NCBI GenBank assembly: GCA_026394655.1
Contig: JAPKXU010000063.1
Location: forward strand, 1 to 51,884
Origin: Methanoregula sp.
GTDB taxonomy: Archaea; Halobacteriota; Methanomicrobia; Methanomicrobiales; Methanospirillaceae
Length of the DNA: 51,884 nt
Reading direction: 5' to 3'
The notes under the pieces: model-generated
The model's input: only the letters and a program-made list of their open reading frames with translations
Databases searched by the model: none
What the model was told of the DNA's origin: nothing
Made by a program: the position numbers and the translations under genes
In this document: in pieces, positions 18,267 to 25,903 of the stretch
Position numbering within the stretch: the stretch's first letter is position 1
Layout: every line of letters begins with the position of its first letter

Positions 18267-18749
18267 TCAATCTTTTTTTACGAGTGCGTCTACGAGGAAG
18301 TTTGCCGCTTGCCGTTTATATGGGCGACTGCCCAGCACCGGCTTTTCAAATCGGGGAGTGTTTGGAACTGCCGTTGTAGTTGCCGGGGCGACAGAAAGTA
18401 CCGCATCCCGTTGGGTTCTGTTTCTTTGTTTTATGGTGTTGAGCACGGCGAATGAGAAGACAAGTGCGGTAAAGACGAACATGCAGACGGCAAACATGGT
18501 TGTTATGCCGATGATGACGACAAACCTGCCATCCTGAAGGAGTGCCCACACGCCGGGAATGTAGAGTGCCCAGAGGATGATTGCTGCAAGTTTCGTTGCC
18601 TCTGCCGGACTTGCAAGACTGCGCTCACGGTCCTCCTCATTCTCAGCGGGACAACGGTCGATCATCTTTCCGAGAGCAATAAGTGCGACGCTGCACGCTG
18701 CTAAAAACATCCCGACGATCACTGCCAGGAAGAGATACATTTCATTCAT
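18267..18749 (-). CDS. Hypothetical membrane protein (160 aa)
   Basis: Three hydrophobic segments at about residues 4-26, 53-70 and 74-103, separated by a charged loop (RCPAENEEDRERS), and a basic C-terminal tail of about 55 residues. No family recognised. It is convergent with pgk with only 8 bp between stops, and a T-rich run lies there. Its start faces the RHH gene at 18896 across a shared intergenic region containing dyad repeats. Confidence 0.7.
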   Translation of the reverse strand: MNEMYLFLAVIVGMFLAACSVALIALGKMIDRCPAENEEDRERSLASPAEATKLAAIILWALYIPGVWALLQDGRFVVIIGITTMFAVCMFVFTALVFSFAVLNTIKQRNRTQRDAVLSVAPATTTAVPNTPRFEKPVLGSRPYKRQAANFLVDALVKKD

Positions 18750-18786
18750 CTGACAACCTCACGATATTCTCCTGTTACCCGCCGCG

Positions 18787-18850
18787 CCATAAATAGTATT
18801 CTATATGTATTACTTATGGAACACATTTGAAAAAATGGTATTACCTATGG
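18787..18850 (+). promoter_or_regulatory. Dyad plus half-site, probable operator
   Basis: A 33-bp inverted repeat has arms 18787-18799 and 18807-18819, matching at 10 of 13 positions around CCATAARTA. A direct copy of the second arm (GTATTACYTATGG, 12 of 13) lies at 18838-18850, exactly 31 bp (three helical turns) further. It sits between the divergent membrane-protein and RHH-protein genes. Confidence 0.5.
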
Positions 18851-18865
18851 GATATCGGCAGTCTA

Positions 18866-18873
18866 TTTATAGT
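18866..18873 (+). promoter_or_regulatory. TATA box, leaderless transcript for the RHH gene
   Basis: TTTATAGT centred near 18870 lies 26 bp before ATG 18896, the spacing expected when transcription starts at the initiation codon itself. The only purine run ahead of the ATG (AGGGA) abuts it and is too close to act as a ribosome site, which supports leaderless initiation. Confidence 0.5.
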
Positions 18874-18895
18874 ATTTTACCCAACGTTGTAGGGA

Positions 18896-19210
18896 ATGGT
18901 CGATAAGATACCGGCGATCCGGGGCGAGAGGGTGGCAATATCCTATAAAATGCCGCCGAATATCTACGAGAAGGTCAATAAACTCGTGTACGAGGAAAAG
19001 AAGTTCTCTACGGTCTCGGACTGTATTACGCAAGCTTTATTATCTTTCGTCGATAATCACCACGATATGGGGCAGTTCAAGGAGCTTTTCAAAGACTATA
19101 TGTCCTCAGAGGAGGGACGGGAAGTCATGAAAATGATGATGAAAGAAGTGCTCATGGATGTGCTCTCTTCCCAAAAAGTCGATTTAAAAGAGCCCAAACG
19201 TAATTCATAA
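18896..19210 (+). CDS. Ribbon-helix-helix type small regulator
   Basis: 104 residues. Residues 12-50 fit a CopG-like ribbon-helix-helix domain: strand RVAISYKMP, helix IYEKVNKLVYEEK, turn FSTVSD, helix CITQALLSFVD. The C-terminal half (GQFKELFKDYM, REVMKMMMKEVLMDVL) is helical and methionine-rich, probably for oligomerisation. Repeats in its promoter and a related inverted copy over its stop codon are consistent with autoregulation. The target system is unknown. Confidence 0.68.
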   Translation: MVDKIPAIRGERVAISYKMPPNIYEKVNKLVYEEKKFSTVSDCITQALLSFVDNHHDMGQFKELFKDYMSSEEGREVMKMMMKEVLMDVLSSQKVDLKEPKRNS

Positions 19211-19218
19211 GTAATATA
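19206..19218 (-). repeat. Inverted copy of the operator half-site over the RHH stop codon
   Basis: This 13-bp stretch matches the reverse complement of GTATTACTTATGG (18807-18819) at 11 of 13 positions. It includes the TAA stop of the RHH gene and lies ahead of rlmH. Confidence 0.4.
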
Positions 19219-19287
19219 CTTCCACCCCCTGCTCTTTTATTTCTGATCCTTGCGATCGCTTTAACTTACAACGCCTAAAGGAGCACT

Positions 19288-19767
19288 ATGCAGATCCGGA
19301 TCCTCGCTGTCGGGAAGATCAAAGAAACGTATCTTCGGGATGGTATCGCGGAGTATGAAAAACGCCTCCGCCCGTACGTGAAGATCCAGATAATCGAGAT
19401 CGCGGATGAAAAACGGGCTCTCCATCCGTCGGCAGCACAGGAAGAGTTGATAAAAGAACGTGAAGGCGAGTGCATCCTCGCCGCCATCCCTCCGGAAACC
19501 TATGTGGTGGTACTGGATGTGCATGGATGTCTGAAATCGAGCAAAGAACTCGCCGCGCATATCCATAACTGGGAAATTGCCGGAAAAAACAACATTGTGA
19601 TGATCATCGGGGGTGATCTGGGGCTTTCCCCCGAAGTGATCTCACAAGCGCACATGCGAATTTCCATTTCTCCTATGACATTTACGCACCAGATGGTGCG
19701 GATGATCCTGCTCGAACAGATATACCGGGCGTACAAAATCAATCATCACGAACCGTATCATAAATAG
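19288..19767 (+). CDS. rlmH: 23S rRNA pseudouridine N3-methyltransferase RlmH
   Basis: 159 residues, the exact family length. It is a SPOUT methyltransferase with the trefoil-knot region IGGDLGLSPEV and the C-terminal signature MTFTHQMVRMILLEQIYRAYKI. The N-terminus QIRILAVGKIKETYLRDGI is also typical. It methylates the conserved pseudouridine of helix 69 in 23S rRNA. AAAGGAG lies six bases before the ATG. A monocistronic gene. Confidence 0.95.
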   Translation: MQIRILAVGKIKETYLRDGIAEYEKRLRPYVKIQIIEIADEKRALHPSAAQEELIKEREGECILAAIPPETYVVVLDVHGCLKSSKELAAHIHNWEIAGKNNIVMIIGGDLGLSPEVISQAHMRISISPMTFTHQMVRMILLEQIYRAYKINHHEPYHK

Positions 19768-19925
19768 TCCGGTAGTCGACTGACTCCTGTTTTCACTTGC
19801 GGGGGAGTTGCCGGGATAAGGGGAAAAAAGATAACATCTTCCCGGTTCTCCGAGCGGGAAAACTCGTTACTGGTGCAAGGTAACCGGGATCGGACTTGAG
19901 ATTTTCCCGCAGACTGTTTTTTGTT

Positions 19926-19965
19926 TTTGGGTTTCCAATTGTTATTGGATTTTCACTTTTTGTGG
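19926..19965 (+). terminator. Hairpin with T runs between rlmH and the flavoprotein gene
   Basis: TCCAAT and ATTGGA form a six-pair stem with a four-base loop, followed on the plus strand by TTTTCACTTTTT. T-rich sequence extends on both sides, so it could end plus-strand transcripts coming from rlmH. The opposite strand is A-rich, making it a poor terminator for the flavoprotein gene. Confidence 0.4.
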
Positions 19966-20531
19966 GTTTTTTTGACGAACCATGCAATATTCTCGCCAAG
20001 CTGGCGCATTGTATCGATACCTTCCTCATCGGTCTCGACATCTCCGGGTTTGAGACCCATCGCGAGGTTCCAGTACCGCGATCCAGCGGTGAACATCCCG
20101 CTGATACTGAAGAAATGGTTGATCGTGTCAACTGCACAGACTGCCCCGGCCCGGCGCTGCGCTGCGATCCCTGCCCCGAGTTTCTGCCGGAAGAAGTCCC
20201 CGTTGGCTTTTGCGACAAAGAATGTCCGGTCCATGAATGCCTTGATCTCTGGTGATACACCGGCAAAATACGTGGGTGTCGCTATGATAATTGCGTCTGC
20301 TTCGATCATCTTCTCAATACAGTCGTTTACCATATCGGCTTCCTGCACGCACCGCTGGTCCTGGTTTTCAAAACATTTCCAGCAGGCAGTGCATGGATTG
20401 ATTTTCTTCCCGCCGATTTGGATGAGTTCTGTCTTTATTCCTTCCCTCTCAATCACCCTGAGTGTATGGTTGATCAGCAGGCTCGTATTTCCGTCCTTGT
20501 TGGGACTTCCGTTAAATGCAATGACTTTCAT
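19953..20531 (-). CDS. Iron-sulfur flavoprotein (NADPH-dependent FMN reductase family)
   Basis: 192 residues. The flavodoxin-like N-terminus has the FMN phosphate loop FNGSPNKDGNTS (6-17). A compact cysteine cluster C47, C50, C53, C61 (Cx2Cx2Cx7C) matches the 4Fe-4S motif of methanogen iron-sulfur flavoproteins (Isf), which reduce O2 and H2O2 with electrons from ferredoxin. PTYFAGVSPEIKAFMDR is the usual dimer-interface region. It is divergent from an HxlR regulator 92 bp away, so redox-responsive control is likely. Confidence 0.88.
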   Translation of the reverse strand: MKVIAFNGSPNKDGNTSLLINHTLRVIEREGIKTELIQIGGKKINPCTACWKCFENQDQRCVQEADMVNDCIEKMIEADAIIIATPTYFAGVSPEIKAFMDRTFFVAKANGDFFRQKLGAGIAAQRRAGAVCAVDTINHFFSISGMFTAGSRYWNLAMGLKPGDVETDEEGIDTMRQLGENIAWFVKKTHKK

Positions 20532-20591
20532 GGGGTATCACATCCGGGAATAAACCCGGTATGGTATAGTTTCAGTAGCGAGTATATTATA

Positions 20592-20622
20592 GTAACCAGT
20601 TATCATATTGTTACCCGGTAAC
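20592..20622 (+). promoter_or_regulatory. GTAAC/GTTAC operator cluster of the HxlR gene
   Basis: GTAAC at 20592-20596, GTTAC at 20610-20614 and GTAAC at 20618-20622. The last two form the perfect 13-bp palindrome GTTACCCGGTAAC ending one base before the ATG. An AT-rich box (TATATTAT) at 20582-20589 is the likely TATA element, so a bound repressor would cover the transcript start. Confidence 0.55.
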
Positions 20623-20967
20623 ATGAAGCGAAATGGCGAAATCTGCAAATATCATTGCGAGATCGAAGCGGGTTTCGCAATTATCGGCGGGAAGTGGAAA
20701 GCCCGGATCATTTGGCATATCGGGAATGAAAAACCCCGGTTCAACGCACTGAAGGAGGCACTGGTGAATGTCAGCCCACGGATGCTGGCAAAACAGTTGC
20801 GGGAACTGGAACGTGACGGGCTTGTCATCCGCACGCTACATCCTGAAATTCCCCCCCGGGTGGATTACCATCTGACGGATGCCGGAAAAGCGCTCATTCC
20901 CATTTTTGAGACGATCAGCACGTGGATTACGGAATACTGCCCCGAGGCTGCTGATAGGATCGAATAG
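20623..20967 (+). CDS. HxlR-family winged-helix transcriptional regulator
   Basis: 114 residues from ATG 20623. Cysteines C8 and C12 (EICKYHCEI) precede the typical HxlR sequence IIGGKWKARIIWHI, the recognition helix region SPRMLAKQLRELERDGLV and the wing RVDYHLTDAGKAL. Redox-active cysteines near the N-terminus are used by relatives such as YodB and HypR to sense electrophiles or disulfide stress. The divergent iron-sulfur flavoprotein gene is the obvious target, and the palindrome overlapping its own promoter suggests autoregulation. Confidence 0.9.
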   Translation: MKRNGEICKYHCEIEAGFAIIGGKWKARIIWHIGNEKPRFNALKEALVNVSPRMLAKQLRELERDGLVIRTLHPEIPPRVDYHLTDAGKALIPIFETISTWITEYCPEAADRIE

Positions 20968-20991
20968 CCGGATTTTCCGTTACATTCGTGA

Positions 20992-21012
20992 GAGGTAATT
21001 TGGAATTACCTC
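20992..21012. terminator. Nine-pair hairpin between convergent genes
   Basis: GAGGTAATT (20992-21000) pairs perfectly with AATTACCTC (21004-21012) around a three-base loop. No T run follows on either strand. A further GGTAATT at 21015-21021 makes a second dyad with AATTACC at 21004-21010, resembling the HxlR operator half-sites, so a protein site is as likely as a terminator. Confidence 0.35.
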
Positions 21013-21069
21013 CCGGTAATTGCACGTACGCTCCGGATCATTCAGCCAGCGATTCGTGGGGAGATCGGT

Positions 21070-21630
21070 TTAATGCTTGATTGCCGCTGCAAAGTAGACG
21101 TTTCTTCCTGAGGCTTTCAGGGGAATCCCGTACGCCATGCTGCACCCTTTTAACATCCCGAGTTTCATTGCGGCAACACCGGCGGAATACATGACACGGT
21201 TGTCCACGTTATGTATGCTTGCGGTTTTTACGGCTGATCCTACGGCAATGCCGAGATCGGTGACCTTAAACACGCAGTTCGGACCTTTGTAATCCGTTTT
21301 GTTGGATTTTGCTGCTGCACCGGCTTTTGCCATGTCTTTGCAGCTTGCATACCCGCATCCCCCACAGTTCAAGCCGAGCGTCTTCTTCTCCCCGCTTACC
21401 CCGATAAGGACCGTGGCATCGCTGTCTTTGACCTGTTCGCCATTGATCCGGAAAAAATCCATGCCGGTTTTGTCAGCGATTTGGAGCATCCTGTCGGCAA
21501 TCTTCTCCTGTTCCCTACCTGTAACGATCTCAATGGTAATTGAATCGAGTCCTACGGCTTTCGGTGCGGTTCATGCCGCGAGCGCCATGAGCCCGGCAAC
21601 GGTTTTCACTGCATCTGTTTCAGCAGACAT
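21070..21630 (-). pseudogene. DUF2148 ferredoxin-domain protein with in-frame UGA
   Basis: From ATG 21630 the frame reads MSAETDAVKTVAGLMALAA, then TGA (21573-21571), then TAPKAVGLDSITIEIVTG in the same frame and on to the stop at 21070, 186 codons in all. The usual family sequence at this point is AARTAPK, so the UGA replaces an arginine codon and is explained by a single CGA to TGA change. The rest is intact, including the cysteine-rich LNCGGCGYASCKDMAKAG. An internal ATG at 21489 could give a truncated 139-residue protein lacking the N-terminal helices. Confidence 0.75.
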
Positions 21631-21779
21631 ACCGGATTATTGGGATTCACGAAGGAAAAACCGGATGGTTGCAGGATTGTTATCAGCGCTCTTCCCGGTC
21701 CTTGTATAGTCCGGTCCGATATCCTTGGTCTTCTGGTCTGACCCTCCCCGCTTATCGCGTGGGTGGGGGACTACTCATT

Positions 21780-21830
21780 TTTGGGCTGTGGCACATACGG
21801 GATCGAACCGTATTCGACAACCCAGTGAAA
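21780..21830. other. tRNA T-arm-like compound hairpin downstream of lysS
   Basis: Outer arms TGGGCTGT and ACAACCCA (7 of 8 pairs) enclose a perfect six-pair stem ATACGG/CCGTAT with the loop GATCGAA. Read on the minus strand, the inner arm carries GGTTCGATCC, like a tRNA T-arm. No acceptor, D or anticodon arms can be found, and no T run follows on either strand. Confidence 0.35.
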
Positions 21831-21858
21831 AAAGGTGCGAAGACCGTTCAGATTTTTT

Positions 21859-23382
21859 TTATTCCCTGGTCATTTCTGTATTGCTCTCGTCTTCGCCCGG
21901 CTGCACGTTCTTCATCGACGGGAACAGGATCACTTCCTTGATCGAATTATGGCCGGTGAGGAGCATGACGAGACGGTCAATGCCAATCCCCACACCGCCG
22001 GTTGGCGGCATCCCGTACCCGAGTGCATTGATGAAATCGTAATCGATCATCTGGGCTTCCAGATCGCCAAGCCGCCGTTTCTCGTCCTGTGCCTCGAAAC
22101 GCGTCTTCTGGTCGACCGGATCATTGAGTTCCGAGAACCCGTTTGCGATCTCCATACCGTAGATGAAGAGCTCGAACCGTTCGGTGAACCCTTCCTTCTC
22201 CCGGTGCCGTTTTGCAAGCGGGGAGTTCTCAACCGGGAAATCATAGATGAACGTCGGCTGGATCAGCTTCTCTTCGACTATGCCCTCAAAGAACCGGACC
22301 AAAAACTCGCGTTGTGTCTGTGGTTTTTCCCACTCATCAAGCTGGTTCTCCTTTGCCAGTTTCCGGAGTTCATCCACCGTATGGGCAAAGATATCGATAC
22401 CCGAGTACTCTTTTACTGCATCCACCATCGAGAGTTTCTTTAATGGCTTCTCGAAACTGATCGTGGTATTCTCAAAAGTGATCTGGCTCGTACTACAGAT
22501 GTCTTTTGCCAATGACACAAGGAAATCCTCGGTCATCGCCATCATGTCCCGGAAATCATGGTACGCCCAGTAGATCTCCACCATCGTGAACTCCGGGTTG
22601 TGGTGGGTGTCGATGTCCTCGTTACGGAAGTTCCGGGCGATCTCAAAGACTCTTTCGAATCCGCCAACAGCAAGGCGCTTGAGGTACAGTTCTGGAGCGA
22701 TCCTGAGGAAGAGTTTCTGTTCAAGACAGTTGTGGTAGGAGGTGAACGGACGTGCATTTGCTCCACCGTAGATGGGCTGAAGGATAGGTGTCTCAAACTC
22801 TAAAAATCCCCGGTCGTCGAGAAATTTCCTGATGAGCGTGATAATCCGGCTCCGGTTCCGGAACGTCTGCCGGCTCTCTTCATTCACAATCAAGTCCACG
22901 TACCGCTGACGGTACCGCTTCTCCACATCTTTCAAGCCATGGAATTTTTCGGGAAGGGAACAGACGGCTTTGCACAGGAGTGTGATCGTGTCCACCCAGA
23001 TGGTAATCTCTCCCAGTTTTGTCCTGAATACGTGACCGGTGACACCGACAAAATCCCCCCGTTCGATGAACTGGCTGAAGAGATCGAACTGTTCGTCACC
23101 GATATCATTCTTCCGGATATACAGCTGGATCTTGCCCCCCTCATCCCCCAGATCGGCAAAGAGGGTCTTGCCGTGGTTCCGGATGATATACAACCGTCCT
23201 GCGGTAGATACCTGTTCTGCACTTTTCTCATGGGTGATATCCGCAAACCGGGTCTTGATTGCCGAAATGGTATCCTTACGGTCAAAAGTGTGCGGGTAAG
23301 GGGTGATACCTTTCTCCCGCAACGCACGGACTTTTTCGAGCCGGGTCTCGTCAAATGCAAGGGTCTCTCTTTGGTCAGCCAT
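21859..23382 (-). CDS. lysS: Lysyl-tRNA synthetase, class II
   Basis: 507 residues. The N-terminal OB-fold anticodon domain (about 55-170, with GRLYIIRNHGKTLFADLGD) precedes a class II catalytic core: motif 2 FRNEDIDTHHNPEFTMVEIYWAY and motif 3 GVGIGIDRLVMLLTG near residue 470. It charges tRNA-Lys. Many archaea use the unrelated class I enzyme instead, so this class II form is a possible bacterial-type acquisition, though it is known in several methanogen lineages. A 156-bp promoter region lies upstream. Confidence 0.96.
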   Translation of the reverse strand: MADQRETLAFDETRLEKVRALREKGITPYPHTFDRKDTISAIKTRFADITHEKSAEQVSTAGRLYIIRNHGKTLFADLGDEGGKIQLYIRKNDIGDEQFDLFSQFIERGDFVGVTGHVFRTKLGEITIWVDTITLLCKAVCSLPEKFHGLKDVEKRYRQRYVDLIVNEESRQTFRNRSRIITLIRKFLDDRGFLEFETPILQPIYGGANARPFTSYHNCLEQKLFLRIAPELYLKRLAVGGFERVFEIARNFRNEDIDTHHNPEFTMVEIYWAYHDFRDMMAMTEDFLVSLAKDICSTSQITFENTTISFEKPLKKLSMVDAVKEYSGIDIFAHTVDELRKLAKENQLDEWEKPQTQREFLVRFFEGIVEEKLIQPTFIYDFPVENSPLAKRHREKEGFTERFELFIYGMEIANGFSELNDPVDQKTRFEAQDEKRRLGDLEAQMIDYDFINALGYGMPPTGGVGIGIDRLVMLLTGHNSIKEVILFPSMKNVQPGEDESNTEMTRE

Positions 23383-23539
23383 GAAAATACTCCCGTGTAC
23401 GCGGATGATCTGTAGCCATATAGTTCGATCTTGATCATAATAATAATAGCCGAATGGCGTTTTTTCGGCGATCGTATCGTCTGGTGACCGGAATTGGAGC
23501 TAAACGGGGATTGTTCTGAAAAGAGTAAGTCTTCAAGGG

Positions 23540-24874
23540 TCACAGAGCATTGCGCTTATTGAGGATCTCCGCGGTGTATTTCGCAAGCCCATACACCCCG
23601 TCAGTTGATGGGTGCACCTCGATAAACTCCTCGAAATCATGGACCGTGATATGGCGCTGCATGAGAAATGACAGGTAGCCGGCGATAAGCCCACCGCCGG
23701 GTCCGGCTGCACACATGCCGGTGATCTCACCGGTAATAGGATCTGCCATGATCTTCGCAAGCCCCGTATCCCCTGCGGGTACCGACCAGAACGTGCCCGG
23801 TCCCGCAGGTCCGGGAATGGCAAGGCTTGCACTCCCGTGAGCATTAGTGGTGCAATAGGCGAGTTCGTGGGCGAGGTTGATCGAACGGGGGATGAACTCG
23901 TAGTCCATCCGGTGGTCCCGTCCGAGGATGTTGTCTGCTGCGACCAGCCCTTCGTGGCGGGCAACCGGCGTGAGGTACGGGGGACCTGTCACATCGCCGC
24001 ATGCATAAACAAAAGGAACACTGGTCTGCATCCGGTCATTGACGATCACCTCTCCCATCGCACCTTTTTCCACGCCTTTGATCTGCTCTGAACGCGGCAC
24101 GAGCCCGGCAGCGATCAGCACCGAATCCGCATAGATGGAATCTGCTCTGCCCGCAATATCATAAACAACTGCCGTGACATGTGCCGATCCCTTGATTGAT
24201 AAGACGCGGGCGTTCTCCCGGATCTCTACACCCGAAAGCTCCGTTATCGCAATGGTACGGAGATGCTTGTCAAGAGTTTTTAATAAACCGCTCCGGCAGA
24301 GGATAGTCACATTGCTCCCTAACCTGCCGAAAATATAGGCGAACTCAGCTGCCATCACGCTGCCACCGATGATCACGAGATCTTTTGGGAGCGCTTGTAT
24401 CGCGGGAAGGGAATGGGGTGTAAACACGCCAGGCAGGCTGATGCCGTCAACCGACGGGATATTCGGGCGCGAACCGGTAGCGGCAATGACGGCGTCTGCC
24501 GTAACCAGTTCATCACCGACAAAAACCCGGTTACCGTCGATTTTGCCGGTCTTTCCATAGATAATATTCACGCCGGCAGCTACTGTCTCTGTATGAAGAA
24601 CACCTGCGATCTTCTGCTGGATCGCCTGCATCTCAGCGACCAGCCGGGGAAAATTAATTTCCGGAACAGCATCGATGATGCCGAGATGCTGGTACGTGCG
24701 AGCCGTATTGAGGGTGCGGGCGACATCGGTCAGGGCGCAGACCGGCATGCACCCGAAGTGGAGGCATTGCCCGCCGATCCCCCCGGATTCAACGAGCGTT
24801 ACCTCTTTTCCTGCTGAGGCAAGCCGGATGGATGCGATCCGTCCTGCCGGGCCTCCGCCCAGAACAACGATCAT
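23540..24874 (-). CDS. FAD/NAD(P) disulfide oxidoreductase, dihydrolipoamide dehydrogenase-like
   Basis: 444 residues. FAD-binding VVLGGGPAGRIAS (3-15), redox-active disulfide C37/C42 in GGQCLHFGC, NAD(P) site VIIGGSVMAAEFAYIFGRLG (about 165-185), second FAD contact FVYACGDVTG, and a C-terminal dimerisation domain. The catalytic His-Pro-Thr-x-x-Glu of lipoamide dehydrogenases reads HPSTDG, so the Glu partner is absent or replaced by Asp. No 2-oxoacid dehydrogenase genes are nearby. The physiological disulfide is unknown. It follows the gene at 24884 by 9 bp, so the two form an operon. Confidence 0.85.
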   Translation of the reverse strand: MIVVLGGGPAGRIASIRLASAGKEVTLVESGGIGGQCLHFGCMPVCALTDVARTLNTARTYQHLGIIDAVPEINFPRLVAEMQAIQQKIAGVLHTETVAAGVNIIYGKTGKIDGNRVFVGDELVTADAVIAATGSRPNIPSVDGISLPGVFTPHSLPAIQALPKDLVIIGGSVMAAEFAYIFGRLGSNVTILCRSGLLKTLDKHLRTIAITELSGVEIRENARVLSIKGSAHVTAVVYDIAGRADSIYADSVLIAAGLVPRSEQIKGVEKGAMGEVIVNDRMQTSVPFVYACGDVTGPPYLTPVARHEGLVAADNILGRDHRMDYEFIPRSINLAHELAYCTTNAHGSASLAIPGPAGPGTFWSVPAGDTGLAKIMADPITGEITGMCAAGPGGGLIAGYLSFLMQRHITVHDFEEFIEVHPSTDGVYGLAKYTAEILNKRNAL

Positions 24875-24883
24875 ATCGTGCGA

Positions 24884-25843
24884 TTAGAAGACTTCCACGC
24901 CTTCATCCATCGGTTCCGAGAGCAATTCCCCCGTGAAGGCATTCACTTCAACGATCTTCTTGCCCCGGATCTGCCATACCGGAATATAGACCTGCTTTGC
25001 GTCAATGGTAATGTTCTTCCGGTCAGGCTTGAGAGTTTTTTCCTCGTAAAATATCGCGTCCCCTTTCTCCTGCTTGATCCGGACTTTCTGGGTGAGCCTC
25101 TCAATGAGCTCGGTGACGATCCGTTCTGATGCCTCTTCTTTTCTGATATGCGGGTCTGCAACCTCGGCGTTACCTGGGATCTCCGTTTCCTCCAAAAGTT
25201 TCCCGTCAAGGTCAATCTTGATCCCGTTGATCGCGTTGATGGCGCCCCACCCGTCTGCGTCAAACGGAATCCGGCGATCTTTATAGACCTGTTCGCCGCT
25301 GCTGATATAATGGAACAGGAAATAGGGGATGAACCGGAGTTTCGCCGTGCCTTGTACCCCGCCGGTGCGCATCGCTGCCTGCTCGGTGATCTTGACCGGG
25401 TAATGGGAGATGGTGATACCTGAATGCTCCTCCTCTACCGGAGCCGGACTGGCGGCTGCGACAGCTGCCTTTTTTGCTTTTCCCGGGGTCAGGTCAAAGG
25501 TAAGTTCCCGGTCTACGATGTCCGCGAGGACTGCCTCTCCAGAATACCGGACGAATTCATCGATGCCCCACTGGATGCAGTTCTCGGTCACGATAGTTTT
25601 ATCGAGAGTGAAGAGCAGTTTCTTGCAGCTCATCTCCTGGTCATCCACCATCAGGCTGTAATTGGTCTTATCGAACTGCCCGATCAGCTCACTGTCGTTC
25701 GAACAGAGCACCAGGAGGCAGGCGCTATCGCGAACCGCAGACAGATCCAGAGGCTCATCCACCTCTTCAACCTCAAAACGTGCTGCCTCAAGAACGAGCC
25801 TCATCGCGTTCTTGGCTTTTTCCCGCATATCGTGTTCCATCAT
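24884..25843 (-). CDS. Conserved hypothetical archaeal protein (319 aa)
   Basis: Three parts are visible. Residues 1-120 look like an alpha/beta restriction-endonuclease-like or nucleotide-handling domain (ACLLVLCSNDSELIGQF). A short Ala/Pro linker lies at 125-145 (KKAAVAAASPAPVEEE). Residues 150-319 form a beta-rich domain with FIPYFLFHYIS and QVYIPVWQIRGKKIVEVNAFTGE. No catalytic motif I can name. It is the first gene of the unit with the FAD oxidoreductase and is divergent from the NrpR-domain gene 60 bp away. Confidence 0.7.
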   Translation of the reverse strand: MMEHDMREKAKNAMRLVLEAARFEVEEVDEPLDLSAVRDSACLLVLCSNDSELIGQFDKTNYSLMVDDQEMSCKKLLFTLDKTIVTENCIQWGIDEFVRYSGEAVLADIVDRELTFDLTPGKAKKAAVAAASPAPVEEEHSGITISHYPVKITEQAAMRTGGVQGTAKLRFIPYFLFHYISSGEQVYKDRRIPFDADGWGAINAINGIKIDLDGKLLEETEIPGNAEVADPHIRKEEASERIVTELIERLTQKVRIKQEKGDAIFYEEKTLKPDRKNITIDAKQVYIPVWQIRGKKIVEVNAFTGELLSEPMDEGVEVF

Positions 25844-25903
25844 ATAGAGATTGCCATGGTCTTATAGAACAATTTTTCTATTGAAATATCCGAGATCACT
25901 ATC

